Positions 58,267 to 64,000 of a DNA stretch of 64,000 nucleotides are shown here, piece by piece. Position numbers and translations under genes: made by a program. Position 1 is the stretch's first letter; every line of letters begins with the position of its first letter. The notes beneath the pieces were generated by a model. The model was not told the DNA's origin and searched no databases. It worked only from the letters and a program-made list of their open reading frames with translations. The stretch comes from Okapia johnstoni. Taxonomy: Eukaryota; Chordata; Mammalia; Artiodactyla; Giraffidae. The stretch is taken from positions 70,328,001 to 70,392,000 of the forward strand of contig CM044319.1 in assembly GCA_024291935.2 (NCBI GenBank), read 5' to 3'.

Positions 58267-61009
58267 CTTCCCTGAAGTGAGTGGAGCATTAAAGAAATTG
58301 CAGTAGATATTTATTTAGTCTGTGTTACCTTCAGGGCACTTCTATGGATACTTCAAATACATTACTGAACAAGAAAGTCCAACATCCCTGTCCTTGTAGG
58401 GCTGATATTCTAATGATTCAGAATAATTGAGAAAGGTAGTGGCAGACTTGTATAGAATTTTGGAAATTTCAGCAAAATATTTGGGAGGAAAATGAGGAAT
58501 ATTTACATATTTGACTTAGTCACTGAATTGCAGTTCTAGAATTTCTTTGTAATAATTACACTTTTGAGTTCTATGTGACCCCTGTCTTAATGTGACAGTC
58601 ATCAGTAGAGGGAAACATTCTGTTCATGTCTCGGTGAGTAAATAGAAATCATTTTAGATGCAATTAGCAAGAACTATTTCTTAATGTAAATGATTCATTT
58701 CTACCTGAACTGTTTAAATTATACCTTGGAGGATATATTCAGATATTAAAATGAGTACAGTTTTACCTATCCCAAGACAAACTTAAAAAAAAATCCCAGC
58801 ATGTCAGCATGTTACCCATTTATGACTACGATCTCTACAGATAGAAAACAATAGAATAATGATTTACTGGATGTCTCATAAAATTTATGCTGTGATAGAA
58901 GATTGGCAAATTTGGTGTTTAGATATTACTGTTACATAAAAGAAGAATAAGGAGAAAAATATCTAAGTACTCGTTAGAGAGCCACATTAATATGTGTCTT
59001 ACAGCAGAAAGCTGGTCGTAAATGGAGGGAGATAGTGCACCTGGAATAAGGCTCAGTCACTCAGATCTCTTTGCATTGAAAATTTGGTAGCGGAAACATT
59101 TTGGTTTTTTTACCCCTATTGATTTTCATGTTTATCAACTTTATTATTTTCTCTGTGGAGATGCTTCTAAAATCTTTTGAATGAGAGGAACTTACTTGAT
59201 TGTCAGCATCAACATTTTTTTTATATCCCCACACTGTCTTTCTGTCATTTCAAATTTTAGAATCATTTAATAATAAAAATGTAGCAATCAATAAATATTA
59301 TGTTTTCAGGAAATCTTTTAAATAAATTTGTTGTATTTATAAGTGTCAGTATATATTTGAAAGATACATTTATGTACCAAAAATATTTTTCCATTCTACT
59401 AATAATGCTTTCTTTGGATCTGGATTTGAAGAACCTTGGTTACTCCAAAGAGGTTCCCAGGGGCTCGTGGTTCTTAGGATAGGAAACAACTCAGTGATTC
59501 GCATTGAAAGATTCTAGAACAATAGCCATACAGACCTCAAATGACTAAGAATATAATTACTGATCTTCTGTGTTCCAATTTATAGAACATTGTTCTCTCT
59601 ATCTATTCAATGGGCATGGTGACCATTTGGTCAGATTTTGTACTGGCATTCACTTCCTGCCATGGACCCTGGGGCTTCTTAGATCTCAGAGTTCCAGAGG
59701 TTGTGTGATTTCAGAACTAAGACTTAAATAATAGCTACAGATCTACTCTACTACAATCACAGGGTTTTGCCACTTCCATGGCTTGACAAGAAAATCCTGG
59801 GGTTTTCCTGAATACACTCTGTAAACCAGTTTCTCATCTCTGGCAAGTTGTAGGCTAAATACATAAACTTCAGAATTTCAAATGATGCCAGGATGCTGGT
59901 AAATAAAATATTCAGTCAGGACATCAGGCAGAAAAATAGATTAAGGAACTACTATTGTATGCCATTATAAAAGACCATAGTCATTTGAAAGACCTCTATT
60001 TATTTTATGTCATATGAGGTTTAATAAGTCAGTGGACCCCTGAGGAAATGCACAGAGAGGCAAAGTCTAGGTGGTTCACAGAGAGACAGTGGAGTAATCA
60101 ACAAATGTAAAAGGGTTTTCTAACCCTCAAATGCTGGTTGCTCATCCCACGCTGAGACAGCTTGCTCTCAACTAGACTCTGGGTGTCCTCTGCCCTTGCC
60201 AAGGGTCGTTTAATTAGAAGAATTTTGTTTAGTTATTCTATTGCTGAGACTTCTTTCTGTCTTACTGATCATGAAATTGCTCATCTGAGCTAAAAAGACA
60301 AAGTGACAATAATTGGAAACACAATGTCTTTGTTTCCTCTTCCTCTGAGCAGCAGACTGCATCTTACAAGCACCAGGTTGGTGGAGGTGGCTTTTTTATG
60401 TAGCTTGCTGACAGAGGCTTTCCAGCATATTTATAACAGCTGAACACCTCATGCCCTGAAGAGTGAACTTAATTCTGAGACTGCCAGGTAGTCTTCTGTG
60501 AATGACAGTGATTTGTCCCTTGTGATATTTTTTTCTTCCTTACTGACTATTCATAAAGCAGCATTTGACAGCCTAATTTTAAATAGTTAATAACACTTAG
60601 GAACAATGTGATTTTAGATTATCCATTAGACTTCTCCATGTTAAACTATTTCTAATAAATAGTTTTTCTCTACCTTGCTATTTTCTGGCTTACCAAGATT
60701 TGATTACAATGTTTATTCTTCTTATTAAATAATCTTTAGGCAAGCTAAGGATCATGTGGATCATCCTTGATCTTGTTTGGCGTTAAGTAAAACATAAATC
60801 TGGGTGTATTATAGGAAAGTTCTTACATAATTTGATGGTTCCATCAAAGGAATAATTTATTACATATTTATTCAACAAATATTTTAGTGCCTTCTATTCA
60901 CTGATACTCTATTAGGAATTGGGTATATAAAGATGAATACTTGAAATATACTATGAGCACTAGAAGAACTCACAGTTAAGAAACGGGAAAAATACTTTTG
61001 TTCATTGTA
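58267..61009. other. Unassigned AT-rich DNA
   Basis: No gene or young repeat is recognised over 2.7 kb. Old-repeat phrases ('ttattcaacaaatatttta' at about 60,868-60,886) hint at decayed mammalian elements. Confidence 0.45.
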
Positions 61010-61190
61010 CTACCATTACATAGGTACCAATGCAATCCCTATTTTACAGATAAGAAAACCAAGGCTAAGAGAAGCTAAATGAGTTGCCAAAAGTCACACT
61101 GGATTCAGTCACAGATGGATCAATCACAGATGGATCTAGATTCAGTCCTAGACAGTTTGAGGCTAGTGCCTAGACTCTTAAACACAACGG
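61010..61190 (-). mobile_element. MIR SINE
   Basis: Antisense MIR: 'cctattttacagataagaaa', 'accaaggctaagagaagct' and 'gagttgccaaaagtcacact'. The right part holds a local duplication of 'cacagatggatc' (about 61,110 and 61,126). Confidence 0.75.
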
Positions 61191-61719
61191 TGTATTTCCT
61201 CTCATAGCTGTGTCTGGGGACACATTGCATGTATCTCCATCTTTATTCTGTTTTTGCACATGGTTCATTCATATCCTTCCAATCAGTTATGCCTCTCTGT
61301 AGTATTTTTATTCACTGTCCCTAGATGATATTTACACTCAAAGGGAGTGAGAACAGAAAGGAGGGAGAGAAAATTATTTGCTGTTCTTTTTATCCCAAGC
61401 TGATAAAATGTTTCCTTAGGCTGAAGCTATGCCCAGGGACCACAGGTCATCTTTTCATGATTTCTAGCCCTCAGCTATATTTTACTTTTATATGCTATTG
61501 GACTCCCATAGGCACCCTTTAAGGAATTTGTTTCCATTACAGGATGTGGCCTCTGCAAACTTTGCTATTCAAAGGTCAAGCTTCCATGCTCGACAAATAA
61601 CTTTACTTTGTCATCCTGATTTCTTCCAGAATCTCATTTTGTTTCATTTTCTCAGTTGTTGTTTTTTGTTTGTTTGTTTTTAAAATTATATCCTCCCTTC
61701 AATTAATTTAGCCAGTGCC
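61191..61719. other. Unassigned DNA
   Basis: Nothing recognised. A TTTG-rich run lies at about 61,660-61,680. Confidence 0.4.
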
Positions 61720-62186
61720 ATGATCATTATCCATATAGTCAAAGCTATGGTTTTTCCAGAAATCATGTGTTGATGTGAGAGGTGGACTATAAAGATGGCT
61801 TTTTCGAGGAATAGATGCTTTTGAAATGTGATGCTGGAGAACACTCTTGAGAGCCCCTTGGACAGCTAGGAGATCAAACCAGTCAATCATAAAGGAAATC
61901 AACCCTGGATATTCACTGGAATGACTGATACTGAAGCTCCAATACTTTGGCCACCTGATAAGAAGAGCCAACTCATTGGAAAAGACCCTGATGCTGGGGA
62001 AAGATTGAGGGCAAGAGGAGAAGGGGGAAACAGAGGATGAGATGGCTGGATGGCACCATCAACTCAATGGACATGAGTTTGAGCAAACTCCAGGAGATGG
62101 TGAAGGACAGGGAAGCCTAGTGTGCTACAGTTAACGGGGTTGCAAAGAGTTGGACATGATTTAGCAACTGAACAACAACAATGATC
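61720..62186 (+). mobile_element. BovB 3' end (sense), possible 6-bp TSD
   Basis: 'atgatc' at 61,720-61,725 and 62,181-62,186 bracket BovB text from 'gtcaaagctatggtttttcc' through 'gcttttgaaatgtgatgctg' and 'ggccacctgataagaagagc' to 'gatttagcaactgaacaac'. The 5' 80 bases are more diverged than the rest. Confidence 0.92.
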
Positions 62187-62879
62187 TTCGTAAGGGAGAA
62201 GTATCATCCTCACTGAAATTCCCTTTCCCGAACTTGATTCATCCAGAGATGCGTGGCTGCATCAAGGAGGGTACGCAGCATGGTCAGGATAGAGGACTCA
62301 GTGGTTTACTTTAGATTGGTGGGATGTTGCTATTTTAAGGATAGTTCCTCCAGAACATCCAGAAAAATAGAATTTCCTTCTCTTCCTTGCATTTTTCAAG
62401 TTGGAAGAGAAACATTTCCTATGACAACAGGACTGATTCATTCCACAGCGGGGCATACTGCTAGAGCTGTTAGAAGCAGCCTTGCCCTGTCAGTGTGTCT
62501 ATGTGTTGTTTACAATGATATCCACCATTCCAAACCAAGGTGCCTATCATTAAGCTACAGAACTCAAGGATATTTTCATTCTACAATCTCTTTAATGTAA
62601 ATAGAGAAATTATTTTTTGTTCTTTCGTGAGTTTCAGGTGTTGATCTTGGAGAAATCTGGTCCAACTCTCATATCCCTTGGCAATCAACATATATCTTTC
62701 ATCCATGAAACCACTGGAGTTGTTCCAGATGAAACATACTCTGAGACAAGGTTTTGTAACATCACCTTTTGTACTTTTTAATTCTGGGGTCTCCAAACAC
62801 CTTTAAAAGAGTATCACAGTTATGATTTTCCTCTTTTGTATCACTCTATTAAAAGATAATGATACCAGTGCTAGAAATA
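62187..62879. other. Unassigned DNA
   Basis: A 115-codon frame at 62,253-62,600 has no family features and no start context. Nothing else is recognised. Confidence 0.4.
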
Positions 62880-63075
62880 AATTCATGAATTAAGCATTTA
62901 CCATGTGGCAGGCATCATGCCAAGTATTTTGCATAAATTATGTAATCATCCAGGAGGAAGAGTCTAATCCCCATTTATCAGCTGAGAATATTAGGGCATG
63001 AAAAGGATAAATAACTTGCCCAAAGTCCTAGAACACAGACAATCTGATTCTAAAACCAACACTCTCATCTTCTAC
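62880..63075 (-). mobile_element. MIR SINE
   Basis: Antisense MIR: 'ccatgtggcaggcatcatgc', 'aatccccatttatcagctga', 'aataacttgcccaaagtcct' and 'caatctgattctaaaacc'. It runs nearly the full length of the family. Confidence 0.85.
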
Positions 63076-63229
63076 ATACCTTAGTATTTTAAAGAATTTC
63101 CTGCTTCTGATGCTGTTTTTCTAAACATATTCTACTGCCACTCAATTTCTCTGGTTGGAAAGGTTTTTAAATTGCACTCACAGACCTATTTTCCTCTTTC
63201 ATACAGTATTTATAGTAGTGATTTTGATA

Positions 63230-63420
63230 GCTGAAAATAGTACCCTATAAATAATGATGTAAGACTTCAGGCAAATCACTTAACCTCTCTGAACTTTAGT
63301 TTCCTCATTTGTAAGATGATGAAATAATAATACTTGCCTCACAGGATTGTTCAAAGATCAAATGCAATAATGCCAGCAAAGTACTCTCAATGAATAAATG
63401 TTAGCTCAATTTCTTTCCTT
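63230..63420 (+). mobile_element. MIR SINE (sense)
   Basis: 'cttcaggcaaatcacttaac', 'ctctctgaactttagtttcc', 'gcctcacaggattgttcaaa' and 'aatgaataaatgttagctc' are in MIR order. It faces the antisense MIR listed just upstream. Confidence 0.85.
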
Positions 63421-64000
63421 TCCCATTATTTTCCTTACAAGTCCTAGGATAAGGAAATATGGTTAGACTAATGGCAAATTTGAATATAAAGATTCCTGAC
63501 TGATTAAATAATGTAGTTCTCATCTAATTCTCAAAGGAATTTGAAGAAGCTCGATGAACATGAAAGTAAAGTAGTTATTACAAACCTGTTACATTTCCCT
63601 CATTTCATCCTGCCTGTTAACACTATTCTCCCAATTCAATTTCACTCATTCATTCTGGTGATCAGTCATTTATTCCTGGAAGAAATATTGATTGCATACC
63701 TACTGTTTGTCAGACATTGTCTTGCAAGCTGGTCTACTCTACATATAAATCTCTTCTATTGTTCACTTGTTCTTTTTTCCTCCCTTCCTCCTTATGGTAG
63801 TCAGCTGTTCTTTTAACCTTTCATTCACTTATCAACCATCTGTAGCCTAACTTCTCATTTTTTTGTTACTGTCTCCAAATGACCCAACAGAAGTGCTTTC
63901 CTTTTTTCTCTTTGCTGCCTCTCTTTTGAATTTTATAATATTGACCTCTTCTTCCTATTGAAAAATCTTTGGTGGTTTTTTGATAGGCATTTTCCTTATC
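63421..64000. other. Unassigned DNA at the window edge
   Basis: No gene is recognised. A 91-codon frame at 63,541-63,816 is hydrophobic by composition of the pyrimidine-rich DNA and has no family features. Confidence 0.4.

Noticed and set aside
62253..62600. 115-codon frame after the last BovB
   Set aside because: No family features, no ATG start and no neighbouring exon signals.

Overview
This window is nuclear DNA from a ruminant, most likely a bovid such as cattle, sheep or goat. The call rests on the density of BovB LINE 3' ends (head-to-tail text such as 'gttcagttcagtcgctcag'), tRNA-derived Bov-tA SINEs, a Bov-A2 unit, a ruminant mariner foldback element and a ruminant-type retroviral LTR. 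The base composition is AT-rich, and I see no intact protein-coding gene. Nearly all open frames are chance frames or pieces of retrotransposons.

Layout. 1-1680 is a processed (intronless, frameshifted) copy of ST13, the Hsp70-interacting protein Hip, on the minus strand with both UTRs still recognisable. It abuts, 5' end to 5' end, a BovB 3' fragment (1682-2053). 2-17 kb is AT-rich intergenic or intronic DNA with scattered SINEs, a Bov-A2 unit with a perfect 14-bp target-site duplication, a mariner foldback element (13.9 kb) and a BovB fragment (14.8-15.2 kb). 17.27-18.41 kb is a solo LTR with TATA and AATAAA signals and short flanking repeats. 18.4-25.7 kb holds SINEs, BovB 3' ends and an old L2.

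25.75-28.84 kb is a near full-length BovB on the minus strand. It has endonuclease and reverse-transcriptase remnants and a five-unit tandem array at its 5' end, but the YADD catalytic segment is deleted. 31.6-34.8 kb has a SINE carrying a 48-bp alternating purine/pyrimidine run, a second internally deleted BovB and a 3' BovB end with a good duplication. 34.8-43 kb is mostly free of young repeats and includes a GC-richer stretch at 36.0-37.3 kb. 43-58 kb holds more SINEs, BovB 3' ends, L1 3' ends and the best-preserved BovB (56,251-57,804), which keeps YADD and has a perfect 13-bp duplication. 58-64 kb is mostly old repeats (MIR and similar) and unrecognised DNA.

Working together: no operons or pathways are present. 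The content is a record of LINE-driven copying. BovB supplies the enzyme, the Bov-A/Bov-tA SINEs share its 3' end, and the ST13 copy is another reverse-transcribed RNA. Candidate functional DNA is limited to a TATA/splice-donor pair at 47.13-47.21 kb and the GC-richer stretch near 36 kb, both speculative. I did not find a previously undescribed system. The most unusual structures are the hairpin with its parental copy at 7.4/8.1 kb, the head-to-head ST13/BovB junction, and the repeated internal deletions in BovB copies.
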